Source: Campylobacter concisus (lineage in GTDB: Bacteria > Campylobacterota > Campylobacteria > Campylobacterales > Campylobacteraceae). Taken from it: a stretch of 64,000 nt of DNA. Below the pieces are notes generated by a model. The model saw nothing but the letters and a program-made list of their open reading frames with translations. It had not been told where the DNA came from and ran no database searches. Both the position numbers and the translations under genes were made by a program. Of the stretch, positions 43,316 through 53,378 are shown in pieces. Within the stretch, counting starts at the first letter, position 1. The number at the start of each line of letters is the position of its first letter. Location of the stretch: the NCBI RefSeq assembly GCF_003049085.1, contig NZ_PIQX01000004.1, positions 1 through 64,000 on the forward strand. Direction: 5' to 3'.

Positions 43316-44578
43316 TTATAGACCTACTGCGCTTAGAGTTTGGTATTTGTTTGTATAAGACTGAGCTTCTATACGCCTCATCGTATCAAGTGCTACTGAA
43401 ACCACGATAAGCACTGATGTACCACCAAAATAAAATGGAACACCCATAGTCTTTACAAGTATCCAAGGCAGTGTTGAAATGATACCCAAGTATAAAGCGC
43501 CGCCCAAAGTTAGCCTACCAGCTACTTCATTTAGATAGCTAGCTGTACTCTCGCCTGGTCTAACACCTGGAATAAATCCACCTTGTTTCTTTAAATTTTC
43601 ACTTATATCTTTTGTATTAAATACAATTGACGCATAGAAAAACGCAAAGAAGATAATAAATAAAAATGTTAAAACGTTAAACATATAGCCATTTGGACTT
43701 AAAAAGTCATTGATAGCTTGGATGATTGGATTTGTGCTAGCTTGCAAGATCGTACTTGGAAACATCAAAATCGCACTAGCAAATATCGGTGGAATAACAC
43801 CGCTTAAATTTACTTTGATCGGTATATAGTTCATTATACGTTTGTTTTGATTTTCCATTATCACTTTTCTTGAGTAAGAAATAGGGATACGCCTTTCACC
43901 CATCTCAACAAATATAATAGCACCGATGGTGGCTAAGATGATCGCTAAAATAGCGATGACTGTTAGGAAATTCATCTCAGAGGTGTTTACTAAATTTACA
44001 GTTCCACCGATCGCACTAGGTATGCCAGAGACGATACCGGCAAAGATGATAAGACTTATGCCGTTGCCTATACCACGTTGCGTTATTTGCTCACCTATCC
44101 ACATAAGTAGCATAGTTCCAGTTAGCATAGATACAGCAGAGATCGCGATAAATAAATTTATATCTATCATGATAGCTTGCTCGCCACCGCGTCCGCTTAA
44201 GCTTTGAAGTCCGATAGAAACACCGATTGATTGTACAAGAGTAATAACGATGGTTGCATAACGTATGATTTGCATATACTTTTGCATACCGTCACGCTCT
44301 TTTTTCATCTGACCTAATTTTGGAAATGTTGCTGCTAAAAGCTCCATGATGATCGAAGCTGTAATGTAAGGCATAATACCTAAAGAGATAATGCTTAAAC
44401 GCTCAGCAGCTTTACCGCTAAACATATTAAATAAGCCCAAGGCATTACTATTATTTGAATTGAAGAATTCTTTAATTACGTCGACATTAACACCAGGAAC
44501 TGGCACATAAGCCAGTATCCTGTATGCGAACAAAAATGCCAACGTGATTAAAATCTTGTTGGTCAGTGTTTTATCCAT
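43316..44578 (-). CDS. secY: Preprotein translocase subunit SecY
   Basis: This is the central channel of the Sec translocon, 420 residues with ten transmembrane helices. SecY markers include AYVPVPGVN near the start, the MPYITASIIMEL plug region, GERRIPISYSRK at the cytosolic loop, and the FIPGVRPGESTASYLNEV segment. Its start overlaps the rplO stop by 1 base. Confidence 0.97.
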   Translation of the reverse strand: MDKTLTNKILITLAFLFAYRILAYVPVPGVNVDVIKEFFNSNNSNALGLFNMFSGKAAERLSIISLGIMPYITASIIMELLAATFPKLGQMKKERDGMQKYMQIIRYATIVITLVQSIGVSIGLQSLSGRGGEQAIMIDINLFIAISAVSMLTGTMLLMWIGEQITQRGIGNGISLIIFAGIVSGIPSAIGGTVNLVNTSEMNFLTVIAILAIILATIGAIIFVEMGERRIPISYSRKVIMENQNKRIMNYIPIKVNLSGVIPPIFASAILMFPSTILQASTNPIIQAINDFLSPNGYMFNVLTFLFIIFFAFFYASIVFNTKDISENLKKQGGFIPGVRPGESTASYLNEVAGRLTLGGALYLGIISTLPWILVKTMGVPFYFGGTSVLIVVSVALDTMRRIEAQSYTNKYQTLSAVGL

Positions 44579-44979
44579 TATTTTGTTCCGCTAACGCTAA
44601 CGTTCTCGTCTTTAATCTTAGAAGCAAGAGCTTTTGCGCTTGCACCGATTAGTTTTATCTTAGTAACGCTCTTTGAAATTTTATGAACGCTAGCTATTGT
44701 TGCTATTGAAATTTCAGCAAGCTCTTTTATAGCTGCAATTTTCTCGACATTAATAACATAAGGTTTTTCAAATTTAGAAGTAAAACCTACTTTTGGAAGA
44801 CGCCTTTGAAGTGGTTGCTGTCCGCCCTCAAAACCTCTTTTCTCATTGTAGCCTTTTCTTGCTCTTTGGCCTTTGTTACCTTTGCCAGCAGTTTTGCCAT
44901 TGCCGCTACCTTGACCACGACCTAATCTTTTGGTTGCATGAGTTGAACCTGCAGCAGGTGTTAATTTTTCTAATGCCAT
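44578..44979 (-). CDS. rplO: 50S ribosomal protein L15
   Basis: The 133-residue protein has the glycine-rich [20 protein letters not shown] block and [20 protein letters not shown], both standard for L15. It follows rpsE by 15 bases. In many bacteria rpmD (L30) lies between them, but here there is no room for it. Confidence 0.96.
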   Translation of the reverse strand: MALEKLTPAAGSTHATKRLGRGQGSGNGKTAGKGNKGQRARKGYNEKRGFEGGQQPLQRRLPKVGFTSKFEKPYVINVEKIAAIKELAEISIATIASVHKISKSVTKIKLIGASAKALASKIKDENVSVSGTK

Positions 44980-44994
44980 CTTAACTCCTTTCTC

Positions 44995-45438
44995 TTAGCT
45001 TTTTAGCAAACTAAGTGCTTTTATAGTAGCACGAACGACGTTTGCTGAGTTGTTTGAGCCAAGTGATTTAGTAAGGATATCCTTAATACCTGCAAGCTCG
45101 ATAATAGGACGTGCACTACCACCAGCGATAACACCAGTACCTTCGCTAGCTGGACGAAGTAGCATTCTACTTGCGTTGTATTTTACCTCTACATCATGAG
45201 GGATAGTTGTGCCTTTGATCTTAACGTGGATAATATTTTTAAATGCGTCGTCAATTGCTTTTCTCATCGCATCTGGCACCTCTTTAGCTTTGCCATATCC
45301 AAAGCCAACTAGACCATTTCTATTACCAACAACAACTAAAGCTGTAAATCTAAATCTACGACCACCTTTAACAACCTTTGTAACCCGACCGATATCGACG
45401 ATTACTTCTTCAAATTCTTCTCTATTATATTTTTCCAT
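44995..45438 (-). CDS. rpsE: 30S ribosomal protein S5
   Basis: The 147-residue protein has the S5 start [20 protein letters not shown], the [20 protein letters not shown] block and the C-terminal [13 protein letters not shown] region. It helps unwind mRNA at the entry channel and affects fidelity. It is 15 bases after rplR. Length is shorter than E. coli S5 (about 167) by loss of N-terminal residues, as is common in this class. Confidence 0.97.
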   Translation of the reverse strand: MEKYNREEFEEVIVDIGRVTKVVKGGRRFRFTALVVVGNRNGLVGFGYGKAKEVPDAMRKAIDDAFKNIIHVKIKGTTIPHDVEVKYNASRMLLRPASEGTGVIAGGSARPIIELAGIKDILTKSLGSNNSANVVRATIKALSLLKS

Positions 45439-45453
45439 CGATTTTCCTTTGGG

Positions 45454-45810
45454 TTATAGCTTGATGCCATTTTCTCTTAAAGCTTCAGCAAATGCTGCGA
45501 TAACGCCATGATACAAATAACCATTTCTATCAAAAACTGCAACATCTATCTTCTTAGCTTTTAAAGCCTTAGCAAATTCTTTAGCTAAAGTGACCGCACC
45601 TTCTTTATTTGCTTTTATGCCTATCTTTCTACCATCTACTGCAGCTAGTGTAGTAGCTGTAACGTCGTCAATCGCTTGAACATAAAGAGTTCTGTTTGAT
45701 TTGAAAATAGAAACTCTTGGGCAAGTTGCAACACCAGAAATTTTACCTCTGATTCTTCTTTTTCTCTTAATTCTAAGAGCGATTTTTCTTTTTAGTACTT
45801 TTGCTGTCAT
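45454..45810 (-). CDS. rplR: 50S ribosomal protein L18
   Basis: The 118-residue 5S rRNA-binding protein has the basic start [20 protein letters not shown], the [17 protein letters not shown] strand pair and the [21 protein letters not shown] end. It lies between rplF and rpsE with short gaps. Confidence 0.97.
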   Translation of the reverse strand: MTAKVLKRKIALRIKRKRRIRGKISGVATCPRVSIFKSNRTLYVQAIDDVTATTLAAVDGRKIGIKANKEGAVTLAKEFAKALKAKKIDVAVFDRNGYLYHGVIAAFAEALRENGIKL

Positions 45811-45820
45811 TTACCGCCCC

Positions 45821-46357
45821 TTACTTCTTAGATGTCTTGCCCGCTTTGCGGATAATACGTTCTTCTAGATATTTAACGCCCTTACCTTTATATGGCTCAG
45901 GTGGTCTAAATCCTCTAACTTGAGCAGCCACTTGGCCTACTACTTGTTTGTCATCGCCTTTGATAGTAATAACGTTTTTCTCAACACTAGCTTCAACGCC
46001 TGCTGGTAGCTCATAGTTGATAAGGTGTGAAAAACCAAGAGAAAGCTCTAAAATTTTACCTTTTGCAGCTGCTTTGTAACCAACGCCGTTGATCTCAAGC
46101 TGGCGAGTGAATCCCGCAGTGATACCAGTTACGATATTATTAGCAAGTGCTCTATATGTTCCCCAGTAAGCTCTGCTTTGGCGATCTTCGCCTTTTGGAG
46201 CAAAAACTATATGACCATTTTCTATCTTGACATAAACGTGACCTTTTGTGTCAAGCTCTTTTATATGATTGCCCTTTTTAAATTTTAGGACATTATTTTC
46301 AACGCTAACGTCTACACCACTTGGGATAGCGATAGGCTGTTTTCCAATACGTGACAT
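45821..46357 (-). CDS. rplF: 50S ribosomal protein L6
   Basis: The 178-residue protein has two repeats of the L6 fold, starting [17 protein letters not shown] and ending with [18 protein letters not shown], the conserved C-terminal signature. It lies 190 bases after rpsH. That gap contains a terminator-like hairpin, so its expression may be set partly by read-through or an internal promoter. Confidence 0.97.
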   Translation of the reverse strand: MSRIGKQPIAIPSGVDVSVENNVLKFKKGNHIKELDTKGHVYVKIENGHIVFAPKGEDRQSRAYWGTYRALANNIVTGITAGFTRQLEINGVGYKAAAKGKILELSLGFSHLINYELPAGVEASVEKNVITIKGDDKQVVGQVAAQVRGFRPPEPYKGKGVKYLEERIIRKAGKTSKK

Positions 46358-46502
46358 TTTTTTCCTTTACTTGTCTAGGGTGTTCCTACATTTACGAATA
46401 AACACCACAATGCCGTAAATTTTATCGTCAAATTTGACGAAACCTTCATTTGAATTTCTAAATTTAGCTTTGGCAAAATCTAAAATTTTACCAAGCTAAA
46501 AA

Positions 46503-46528
46503 TTTAACCTTACCTTCATAAGGTTAAA
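46503..46528 (-). terminator. Internal hairpin between rpsH and rplF
   Basis: TTTAACCTT and AAGGTTAAA pair over 9 bp with an 8-base loop, followed on the minus strand by TTTTTAG. A second 7-bp stem (ACAGTTT/AAACTGT, 46540-46559) overlaps the rpsH stop. Together they look like an attenuator or a processing site inside the spc operon. Confidence 0.6.
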
Positions 46529-46547
46529 TAGCGTTTAATACAGTTTA

Positions 46548-46943
46548 TTACCAAACTGTACAAAGAACTTCGCCGCCAACGCCAGCTTTACTTGCTTCAA
46601 TACCGCTCATAACGCCTTTACTTGTGCTAACGATAACTGTTCCGTAACCATTTTTAAAACGCTTAATGTCGTCTTTGCCTTGATAAACACGGCGACCAGG
46701 TTTTGAAACCCTTTTAAGCTCATTTATAACGCTTCTGCCGTACTCATCATACTTTAAAACTACGTTTATAAATTTCTTGTTACCTTCTTCAATAACGTTG
46801 TAGCTCTCTACATAGCCTTTTGCTGCAAGGATAGAAAGAGTAGCCTCAACAACCTTAGAATGAAGCAATTTCGCAGTTTCAAGCTTTCTCATACTTGCAT
46901 TTCTAATGCGTGTTAATCCATCTGATATTAAATCGTTTAACAT
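46548..46943 (-). CDS. rpsH: 30S ribosomal protein S8
   Basis: The 131-residue 16S rRNA-binding protein starts [20 protein letters not shown] and ends GGEVLCTVW, the standard S8 end. In E. coli S8 represses the spc operon through the L5 leader. No copy of that site was recognised here. It lies 9 bases after rpsN and before a structured gap. Confidence 0.97.
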   Translation of the reverse strand: MLNDLISDGLTRIRNASMRKLETAKLLHSKVVEATLSILAAKGYVESYNVIEEGNKKFINVVLKYDEYGRSVINELKRVSKPGRRVYQGKDDIKRFKNGYGTVIVSTSKGVMSGIEASKAGVGGEVLCTVW

Positions 46944-46952
46944 TTCTCTTCC

Positions 46953-47138
46953 TTACCAACTTGCTTTTTTAAGACCAGGTATCAGGCCTTCGTTAGCCAT
47001 TTTTCTTAGGCAAACACGGCAAATTCCAAAATCTTTATAAACAGAGTGCGGACGACCGCAAATTTGGCATCTAGTATAGCCGCGAACCGCAAATTTTGGC
47101 TTGCGCGCAGCTTTTGCTATCATTGATTTCTTTGCCAT
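46953..47138 (-). CDS. rpsN: 30S ribosomal protein S14, zinc-binding type
   Basis: The 61-residue protein starts [16 protein letters not shown]. It is the short zinc form, with CQIC and CRVC pairs. An upstream in-frame extension to 47168 is open but lies inside rplE and lacks a ribosome binding site. The ATG at 47138 follows AAAGGAAAG, so it is chosen. It lies 1 base after rplE. Confidence 0.95.
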   Translation of the reverse strand: MAKKSMIAKAARKPKFAVRGYTRCQICGRPHSVYKDFGICRVCLRKMANEGLIPGLKKASW

Positions 47139-47139
47139 T

Positions 47140-47685
47140 TTACTTTCCTTTTGCAAACGGCACACCAAATAGCTCTAGCAATTTGAATGCCTCTTTATCA
47201 TTTTTAGCCGTAGTAGCAATCGTAATATTCATACCATGAGTTCGTAAAATTTTATCATACTCAACCTCTGGAAACATTAGCTGCTCACTAAGACCGAAGT
47301 TATAGTTTCCACGTCCATCAAAGCCATTTTTTGGAAGACCACGGAAGTCTTTAACTCTTGGGAGAGCAACGCTGATTAGCTTATCTAAGAAAGCATACAT
47401 TTGCTCTTTTCTCAAAGTTACTTTGATACCAACAGGGAAACCTTCGCGAACTTTAAAGCCAGCAACTGATTTTTTAGCATCAGTGATAACTGCTTTTTGT
47501 CCAGCGATAAGTGAAATGGTATCAGCCATATTTTGAAGCACTTTCTGATCTTTAGCAGAGTCTCCAGCGCCTACACTGATCACAATTTTCTCGAGTGCAG
47601 GGATAAGCATTGGATTTTTGATGTCAAATTCTTTTACGAGAGCTGGCTTGATAGTTTCGTTAAATTTATTTTTTAATCTACTCAT
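47140..47685 (-). CDS. rplE: 50S ribosomal protein L5
   Basis: The 181-residue 5S rRNA-binding protein has the L5 markers [20 protein letters not shown], the [19 protein letters not shown] block and [20 protein letters not shown] near 125. It lies between rplX (5-base gap) and rpsN in the standard order. Confidence 0.97.
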   Translation of the reverse strand: MSRLKNKFNETIKPALVKEFDIKNPMLIPALEKIVISVGAGDSAKDQKVLQNMADTISLIAGQKAVITDAKKSVAGFKVREGFPVGIKVTLRKEQMYAFLDKLISVALPRVKDFRGLPKNGFDGRGNYNFGLSEQLMFPEVEYDKILRTHGMNITIATTAKNDKEAFKLLELFGVPFAKGK

Positions 47686-47690
47686 ATCTC

Positions 47691-47927
47691 TTATCCTTCA
47701 ACTTTCGCGACGTTTGATATGTCAATTGGCATCTCTTTATTTACGTGACCACCATTTGGAGTTTTTTCGCTTGGTTTGATAGCTTTTTTAGCTATTTTGC
47801 ATCCCTCAACTATAACCTGACCTTTTTTTGCAAGAACTGTTAAAATTTTACCAGTTTTGCCTTTATCGTCACCAGCGATGATCTTAACGGTATCGCCTTT
47901 TTTGACTTTAAATTTTACATTAGCCAT
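47691..47927 (-). CDS. rplX: 50S ribosomal protein L24
   Basis: The 78-residue protein has the KOW motif [20 protein letters not shown] near its start. L24 starts large-subunit assembly by binding 23S rRNA domain I. It is shorter than E. coli L24 (104) because of a trimmed C-terminus, usual for this group. It overlaps rplN by 1 base. Confidence 0.96.
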   Translation of the reverse strand: MANVKFKVKKGDTVKIIAGDDKGKTGKILTVLAKKGQVIVEGCKIAKKAIKPSEKTPNGGHVNKEMPIDISNVAKVEG

Positions 47928-48295
47928 TATAAAACCTCCGGAGCTAGCGAAACAATCTTCATAAAGTTAGCATATCTAACTTCACGTCCAACTGGTCCAA
48001 AAATACGAGTGCCGACTGGCTCTTTTTTGCTATCAAGTATAACAGCTGCGTTCTCGTCAAAGCGGATTAGCGAACCATTATCTCTTTGAACCTCTCTTTT
48101 AGTTCTTACAACAACAGCTTTTACAACCTGTCCTTTTTTGATCTTACCATTTGGAAGAGCTTTTTTAACAGAGCAAACTATGATATCACCAAGTGTAGCG
48201 TATCTTCTTTTGCTGCCGCCAAGAACTTTTATACACATTAATTCTTTTGCACCGCTGTTATCAGCAACTGCAAGTCTTGTAAAACTTTGAATCAT
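47927..48295 (-). CDS. rplN: 50S ribosomal protein L14
   Basis: The 122-residue protein starts [20 protein letters not shown] and holds the [20 protein letters not shown] block, both characteristic of L14, a core protein at the subunit interface. It overlaps rpsQ and rplX by 1 base each. Confidence 0.97.
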   Translation of the reverse strand: MIQSFTRLAVADNSGAKELMCIKVLGGSKRRYATLGDIIVCSVKKALPNGKIKKGQVVKAVVVRTKREVQRDNGSLIRFDENAAVILDSKKEPVGTRIFGPVGREVRYANFMKIVSLAPEVL

Positions 48296-48546
48296 TACTC
48301 AACTCCCTTTGCCAATACAGCTTTTAAGCGAAAATTCTTGCGAGCTGAAAGTGGTCTGCACTCAACTGCAACAACTGTATCGCCTGCTCTTGTCTCATTT
48401 TTCTCATCATGAACTAAATATTTTTTAAAGCGTTTTACAAATTTATGGTATCTTGGGTGCATAACGCGTCTTTCTACCAAAATAGTAGCTGTTTTATCTC
48501 CAGCTTTTTGTAAAACAACACCTTGAATTTCTCTTTTTAATGCCAT
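48295..48546 (-). CDS. rpsQ: 30S ribosomal protein S17
   Basis: The 83-residue OB-fold protein starts [19 protein letters not shown] and contains [23 protein letters not shown] split across its middle. An open extension upstream to 48570 lies inside rpmC and is not used: the ATG at 48546 has AGGGGCG just before it and matches the family length. It lies 1 base after rpmC. Confidence 0.95.
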   Translation of the reverse strand: MALKREIQGVVLQKAGDKTATILVERRVMHPRYHKFVKRFKKYLVHDEKNETRAGDTVVAVECRPLSARKNFRLKAVLAKGVE

Positions 48547-48547
48547 T

Positions 48548-48742
48548 TTACGCCCCTTGTCTTGTTGCACTAATTGCAGTGTTGATCTGAGCTATCTCTT
48601 TACGAACAGCACTAATCTCATTAGGGTTGCTTAACTGCATAGTTTTTAGCTTTTGTCTTAAAGTAAACAAAAGCACCTTTTTCTCTTTTAGCAACGCGTT
48701 TAATTCTGCAACGCTCTTATCTTTTAACTCAGTATATTTCAT
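48548..48742 (-). CDS. rpmC: 50S ribosomal protein L29
   Basis: The 64-residue helical-hairpin protein starts [18 protein letters not shown] and sits by the peptide exit tunnel. The ATG at 48742 is chosen over a GTG six bases earlier. Its start lies inside the end of rplP by 14 bases, so the two are probably coupled. Confidence 0.94.
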
Positions 48743-49154
48743 TTTCACTCTCTCGCGTTACAAATTTTGATTTGAAAGGAAGTTTGTGTAAAGCCAAAGT
48801 TAGAGCTTCACGAGCTAACTCTTCGCTAACACCAGCCATCTCAAATATTATACGACCAGGTTTGATATTCATAACCCACTCTTCAACTCCAGCCTTACCT
48901 TTACCCATACGAGTTTGTAGAGGTTTTTTAGTAAGTGGCTTATCAGGGAAAACCCTAATCCAAATTTTAGCCTGTCTTTTTACGTGACGAGTTAGAGCTT
49001 GACGAGCAGCTTCTATTTGGCGAGAATTTATTCTACCAGCTTCAACGGCTTTAAGTGCAAATTCGCCAGTTGCTAAAGATGCTCCACGAGTCGCATAACC
49101 ACGGTTGCGACCTTTCATCTGCTTACGAAATTTCGTTCTTTTAGGCATCAACAT
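48729..49154 (-). CDS. rplP: 50S ribosomal protein L16
   Basis: The 141-residue protein starts [16 protein letters not shown] and has the conserved [16 protein letters not shown] and [13 protein letters not shown] blocks. L16 helps shape the A site and the peptidyl transferase region. It lies 2 bases after rpsC. Confidence 0.97.
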
Positions 49155-49156
49155 AA

Positions 49157-49855
49157 TTATTTACCTCTTCTTGCTCTACGTGTTTTCTTAGGTGCTTCTT
49201 CTTCAGTTTTCTCAGGCTGAACACCTTTTTGAAGAACCTCACCTTTAAAAATCCATACTTTAATACCTATGTTTCCATAAGTCGTATGAGCCTCAGCTAC
49301 ACCATAATCTATCTTTGCTCTAAGAGTATGAAGCGGAACGCGACCTTCTAGATACCACTCGGTTCTTGCCATCTCAGCACCACCTAAACGACCGGCAACT
49401 GAAATTTTGATACCTTTAGCGCCTGATTTTTGAGCACCTTGGATAACTTTTTTCATAGCACGTCTAAATGCGACACGCTTTTCAAGTTGCATAGCTACGT
49501 TTTCAGCAGCAAGTTGAGCTGAAGCTTGAGCTTTTCTTTCTTCTTTGATATTTACATTTACTTCTTTACCGATAAGTTTGCTAACTTCGTTCTTTAGGTT
49601 TTCAACATCTTGACCTTTTTTGCCGATGATGATACCAGGACGAGCTGCAACTACGGTTACACGAAGTTTTTTAGCCGTTCTTTCGATTAGAATTTGGCTG
49701 ATTCCTGCATAGTAAAGTTTTTTCTTTAAAAATGCACGAATTTTGTAATCTTCACCGATGTTTTCAGGAAGACTTTGTTTGGTTGGAAACCATCTAGATT
49801 CCCAGTTGCGGTTAATTCCTAGTCTAAGACCTATTGGATTTACTTTTTGTCCCAT
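49157..49855 (-). CDS. rpsC: 30S ribosomal protein S3
   Basis: The 232-residue protein starts [20 protein letters not shown], has the KH domain loop [12 protein letters not shown] near 75 and a basic C-terminal tail ([10 protein letters not shown]). S3 lines the mRNA entry channel. It lies 1 base after rplV. Confidence 0.97.
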   Translation of the reverse strand: MGQKVNPIGLRLGINRNWESRWFPTKQSLPENIGEDYKIRAFLKKKLYYAGISQILIERTAKKLRVTVVAARPGIIIGKKGQDVENLKNEVSKLIGKEVNVNIKEERKAQASAQLAAENVAMQLEKRVAFRRAMKKVIQGAQKSGAKGIKISVAGRLGGAEMARTEWYLEGRVPLHTLRAKIDYGVAEAHTTYGNIGIKVWIFKGEVLQKGVQPEKTEEEAPKKTRRARRGK

Positions 49856-49856
49856 A

Positions 49857-50189
49857 TTATGCTTCCTTCTTTTCAGGTTTAGATACTTCTACCATTACAT
49901 GAGAAGTAGGTTTGCGAATTTTGCTCGCTGTTCCTCTTGCTCTTGGTCTAAATCTCTTTAATACAGGACCAGCGTCAACGCGGCAACTAGTTACTACAAC
50001 CTCTTCTGGCTCAAATCCGCCATTTGCTACTGCTGAGCTAATAGCGTTTGCTATAAATTTAGCACCACGATTTGGCATAAACTGCAAGCTTGCAAGTGCT
50101 AGCTCGGCATTCATACCTTGAACTTCTCTTGCTATAAGTCTTGCTTTTGTAGGAGAAAGTCTTACGAATTTTATAATTGCTCTACTCAT
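49857..50189 (-). CDS. rplV: 50S ribosomal protein L22
   Basis: The 110-residue protein has the start [20 protein letters not shown] and the extended loop region [20 protein letters not shown] that narrows the exit tunnel, where macrolide-resistance changes are known in other bacteria. It lies 11 bases after rpsS. Confidence 0.97.
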   Translation of the reverse strand: MSRAIIKFVRLSPTKARLIAREVQGMNAELALASLQFMPNRGAKFIANAISSAVANGGFEPEEVVVTSCRVDAGPVLKRFRPRARGTASKIRKPTSHVMVEVSKPEKKEA

Positions 50190-50200
50190 ATTATCTCCCC

Positions 50201-50482
50201 TTACTTGCCGATTTTCTTTTGCACTGAGCCTTTGTGACCCTTAAATGTGCGTGTTGGAGCAAATTCGCCAAGTTTATAGCCTATATGATTTTCTGTAACA
50301 TATACAGGAATAAAGCTCTTGCCATTATGAACGTTAAATGTTAGTCCAATCATTTCAGGTACAATCGTGCTACGTCTTGACCAAGTCTTGATTGGTTTGT
50401 TATCGTTTGCATTTTTTGCGGCAATAACTTTTTTCATTACATGATCATCTACGAAAGGACCTTTTTTGAGTGATCTTGCCAT
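50201..50482 (-). CDS. rpsS: 30S ribosomal protein S19
   Basis: The 93-residue protein starts [19 protein letters not shown] and contains [20 protein letters not shown] and the [14 protein letters not shown] end, all typical of S19 in the head of the small subunit. It lies 2 bases after rplB. Confidence 0.97.
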   Translation of the reverse strand: MARSLKKGPFVDDHVMKKVIAAKNANDNKPIKTWSRRSTIVPEMIGLTFNVHNGKSFIPVYVTENHIGYKLGEFAPTRTFKGHKGSVQKKIGK

Positions 50483-50484
50483 CT

Positions 50485-51318
50485 CTATTTTCCTTTCCTT
50501 CTTGAAATTATAAGCTTATCGCTAGCTTTTTTACGGCGAGTCTTAGCACCTTTAGTTGGTTTACCCCATGGAGTAACTGGGTGACGGCCTGAATTTTTCT
50601 TACCTTCACCACCACCGTGTGGGTGATCAACTGGGTTCATAGCAGAACCACGTGTTTGTGGACGGATACCGCGGTGGCGATTACGTCCAGCCTTACCGAT
50701 AGTGATGTTAGCCCAGTCTTCGTTGCCAACTACACCAATACTTGCCATGCACTCAGCTAGTACTTGTCTCATCTCGCCACTTGGCATTCTTAAGATAACG
50801 TACTTCTCTTCTTTACCCATTAGCTGAGCATAACCACCAGCTGAACGAGCTATCTGAGCGCCTTTGCCAGGTTTTAGCTCTACGTTATGAACGATAGTAC
50901 CAACTGGGATAAATCTTAGTTTCATAGCGTTACCTGGCTTAATATCTAGTGAACCCTCATCGATAGATGCGATAACATCGCCAACATTTAGGCCATTTGG
51001 TCTAATGATATAGCGCTTTTCACCATCTTTGTAAGCTATAAGAGCGATACGGCAGTTTCTGTTTGGATCGTATTCGATCGCTTCAACTTTACCTTCTATA
51101 CCAAATTTGCGACGTTTAAAATCGATGATACGATAAAGTTTTTTTGCACCTGCTTCTTTATGTCTTGAAGTTATACGACCATTGTTGTTTCTACCGCCAG
51201 TTGCAGGTAGTTTAACAAGCAAGCTTCTAACGCTTGGTTTAGCTGTTATATCTTCAGAGCTTAGTCCAGTCATATATCTACGACTAGGTGTATATGGTTT
51301 ATATGATTTTATAGCCAT
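50485..51318 (-). CDS. rplB: 50S ribosomal protein L2
   Basis: The 277-residue protein starts [19 protein letters not shown]. It ends in the highly conserved loop with [17 protein letters not shown] (here [17 protein letters not shown]), whose histidine lies near the peptidyl transferase centre. It lies 1 base after rplW. Confidence 0.98.
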   Translation of the reverse strand: MAIKSYKPYTPSRRYMTGLSSEDITAKPSVRSLLVKLPATGGRNNNGRITSRHKEAGAKKLYRIIDFKRRKFGIEGKVEAIEYDPNRNCRIALIAYKDGEKRYIIRPNGLNVGDVIASIDEGSLDIKPGNAMKLRFIPVGTIVHNVELKPGKGAQIARSAGGYAQLMGKEEKYVILRMPSGEMRQVLAECMASIGVVGNEDWANITIGKAGRNRHRGIRPQTRGSAMNPVDHPHGGGEGKKNSGRHPVTPWGKPTKGAKTRRKKASDKLIISRRKGK

Positions 51319-51319
51319 C

Positions 51320-51601
51320 TTACGCCTCCGTATTTTCTAGGCTTACGCCTTCAGGTAACTTAACGTAGAATTTCTTTATCTCGTCACGTTGGCCTGCTCT
51401 TCCTCTAAAACGCTTAACCTTGCCGCTAATTCTAAGTGAATTTACGCGAACAGGCGTTACTCCAAAATACTCTTGTAAAACCGCTTTTAAGCTGTTTTTT
51501 GTAACTCTTGGTGAAGTTTGGATAACAACAACGCCTTGTTCTTGAAGGCCTAGAGTTTTTTCTGTATAAATAATTGTTTTGATATCAGTTATATCCGCCA
51601 T
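51320..51601 (-). CDS. rplW: 50S ribosomal protein L23
   Basis: The 93-residue protein has the pattern [20 protein letters not shown], then the [20 protein letters not shown] loop. L23 sits at the tunnel exit and docks trigger factor and SRP. It lies 1 base after rplD. Campylobacter L23 differs from E. coli at the start, so identity rests on position as well as motif. Confidence 0.94.
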
Positions 51602-51602
51602 T

Positions 51603-52217
51603 TTAGCCCTCTTTTGTTATAGTTTTTAGTGCAGCTTTTTCAATAATAACCGAACTAAATGTAGAGACAAGATAAGCATTTACCTCATTTGCATCTACTA
51701 CATAGCAGTTTACTAAATTTCTAAAAGCAAGTAGTGTTTTATCGTCTAGTAAATCTTTAACGATAAGCGCGTCTTTTACTTTTAAATTTTTGATGATATT
51801 AGCTGCATCTTTTGTCTTTCCAGACTCGATTGAGATGCTATCTACTGCGAAAATTTTACCATCTTGTGCTTTTACTGCCAAAGCGTACTCAAGAGCTAGT
51901 CTTTTTTGTTTTTTATTGACTTTTTGAAAATAGTTTTTCTCGTTTGTTGGACCAAATGCAACTGCACCGCCTACCCAAACGTTAGTTCTAGTTGAACCCG
52001 CTCTTGCACCACCACGTCCTTTTTGTCTCCATGGTTTTTTACCACCACCGCTTACAAAAGCACGGCTTTTAGTATGAGCCGAATTTGCTCTTATACCAGC
52101 AAGGTAAGATTTTACATAAAGATATAGGTTGTGCGGATTTACTTCAGCGTAGCTTGCAGGAAGCTCTAACTCGCCTGAATTTTCAAATTTATCGTTTAAT
52201 ACGTGAATTTTACTCAT
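51603..52217 (-). CDS. rplD: 50S ribosomal protein L4
   Basis: The 204-residue protein contains the tunnel-lining loop [20 protein letters not shown] near 60-80, the clearest L4 marker, and [20 protein letters not shown] after it. In E. coli L4 also represses its own operon. No matching leader was recognised here. It overlaps rplC by 4 bases. Confidence 0.97.
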
Positions 52218-52792
52218 TTTACAATCCTTATTTTACCCATTGCACCATTGTGACCAGGAACGCAACCTTTTACAACTACGATGCCATTTTGAACGTCAAA
52301 GCTTATTAGCTCGTTTTTAACAGTAACTTTCTCATTACCCATGTGTCCTGCCATTTTCATACCTGGTTGAACACGACCTGGCCATTCGCAGTTACCAATT
52401 GAACCGTGGCGTCTGTGGAAACGTGAGCCATGGCTTTTTGGACCACCACCGAAACCATGTCTTTTTACCACACCTTGGTAGCCTCTACCTTTTGAGTTAA
52501 AGCTAACTTTTAAAATTTTAGCCTCGTTTAATGGTGTAAAGTCTAGGTTTCCAACTTCGCTATTAGCTACTTCAAGCGTAGCAAATTTGTTAAATTCTGC
52601 AGTCAGATTGTATTTCTTTTGCTGACCAGCGATAGCTTTGTTGTTTGCTTTAGTGTGGGCATACGCTACGATAGCACGTTTGTTTTCGTCGATCTCACAT
52701 ACTTTAGCCTCAACTAGCTTAAGTAGTGTAACTGGCGTACTCTTCGTGGCAATCGTTCTACTCATGCCTATTTTTTCTACAATATATTCCAT
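52214..52792 (-). CDS. rplC: 50S ribosomal protein L3
   Basis: The 192-residue protein has the L3 signature [20 protein letters not shown] and [20 protein letters not shown] near 105-140. The conserved glutamine methylated in E. coli sits in the [13 protein letters not shown] region. It lies 20 bases after rpsJ. Confidence 0.97.
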   Translation of the reverse strand: MEYIVEKIGMSRTIATKSTPVTLLKLVEAKVCEIDENKRAIVAYAHTKANNKAIAGQQKKYNLTAEFNKFATLEVANSEVGNLDFTPLNEAKILKVSFNSKGRGYQGVVKRHGFGGGPKSHGSRFHRRHGSIGNCEWPGRVQPGMKMAGHMGNEKVTVKNELISFDVQNGIVVVKGCVPGHNGAMGKIRIVK

Positions 52793-52812
52793 ACTCTTAT
52801 CCTTTTGTCCGC

Positions 52813-53121
52813 TTATTTCATCGCACGAACTTCGACATTAACTTCTGGAGCTAGGTCGAGTTTTGTTAGGCTATCTACAGTTTCTGGAGTAGCAGCTACG
52901 ATGTCAAGCATACGAGCGTGTATTCTCATCTCAAACTGCTCACGTGAGTCTTTGTTGATGTGTGGAGATTTTAAGACTGTATAGCGTTTGATCTTTGTAG
53001 GCATTGGTACCGGGCCACGAACGTCGGCACCTGTTCGTTTGACAGCTTCTACGATTGCTGCAACAGTGCGGTCTAGAACTCTATGGTCGTAAGCTTTTAG
53101 CTTTAACCTGATTCTTTCCAT
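52813..53121 (-). CDS. rpsJ: 30S ribosomal protein S10
   Basis: The 102-residue protein starts [20 protein letters not shown] and has [20 protein letters not shown], the S10 signature. S10 also binds NusB in antitermination. It is the first gene of the cluster. The ATG at 53121 follows AAAGGAAAA. An open 5' extension to 53151 is not supported. Confidence 0.96.
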   Translation of the reverse strand: MERIRLKLKAYDHRVLDRTVAAIVEAVKRTGADVRGPVPMPTKIKRYTVLKSPHINKDSREQFEMRIHARMLDIVAATPETVDSLTKLDLAPEVNVEVRAMK

Positions 53122-53239
53122 GTGTTTTCCTTTAAAAAGAACTTGTCGCAAACTCGCGACCTCTTTACATCAAAATAACTCGCATAGGATCAAGCGATCG
53201 TACGAGCAAAGACGCTTGTCTTTTCGTAAAGAGAACGCG

Positions 53240-53269
53240 ATTTTACAAAAAAGCTATTATAGTTGTCAA
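53240..53269 (-). promoter_or_regulatory. Promoter of the S10-spc-alpha cluster
   Basis: On the minus strand a perfect -35 TTGACA (53264-53269) is followed after 18 bases by TAAAAT (53240-53245). The start of rpsJ is about 118 bases further on, leaving a leader. An overlapping TATAAT within the spacer could be an alternative -10. A true TTGACA is unusual in this window and fits a strong promoter. Confidence 0.65.
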
Positions 53270-53378
53270 GAAAAACGCTATTTTTTGATGAATTTTGATT
53301 AATTATTTCCTTTTAATAAGGAAGATATAAAATTTAAAAAGATAAAATTCCAAGAAATTAAAATTTTAAAGAGAAAAG

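Noticed and set aside
46953..47168. Longer start for rpsN at 47168
   Set aside because: It would extend S14 into rplE. The 61-residue zinc form with its own ribosome binding site fits the family.
52813..53151. Longer start for rpsJ at 53151
   Set aside because: The extra ten residues do not belong to S10 and the ATG at 53121 has a good ribosome binding site.
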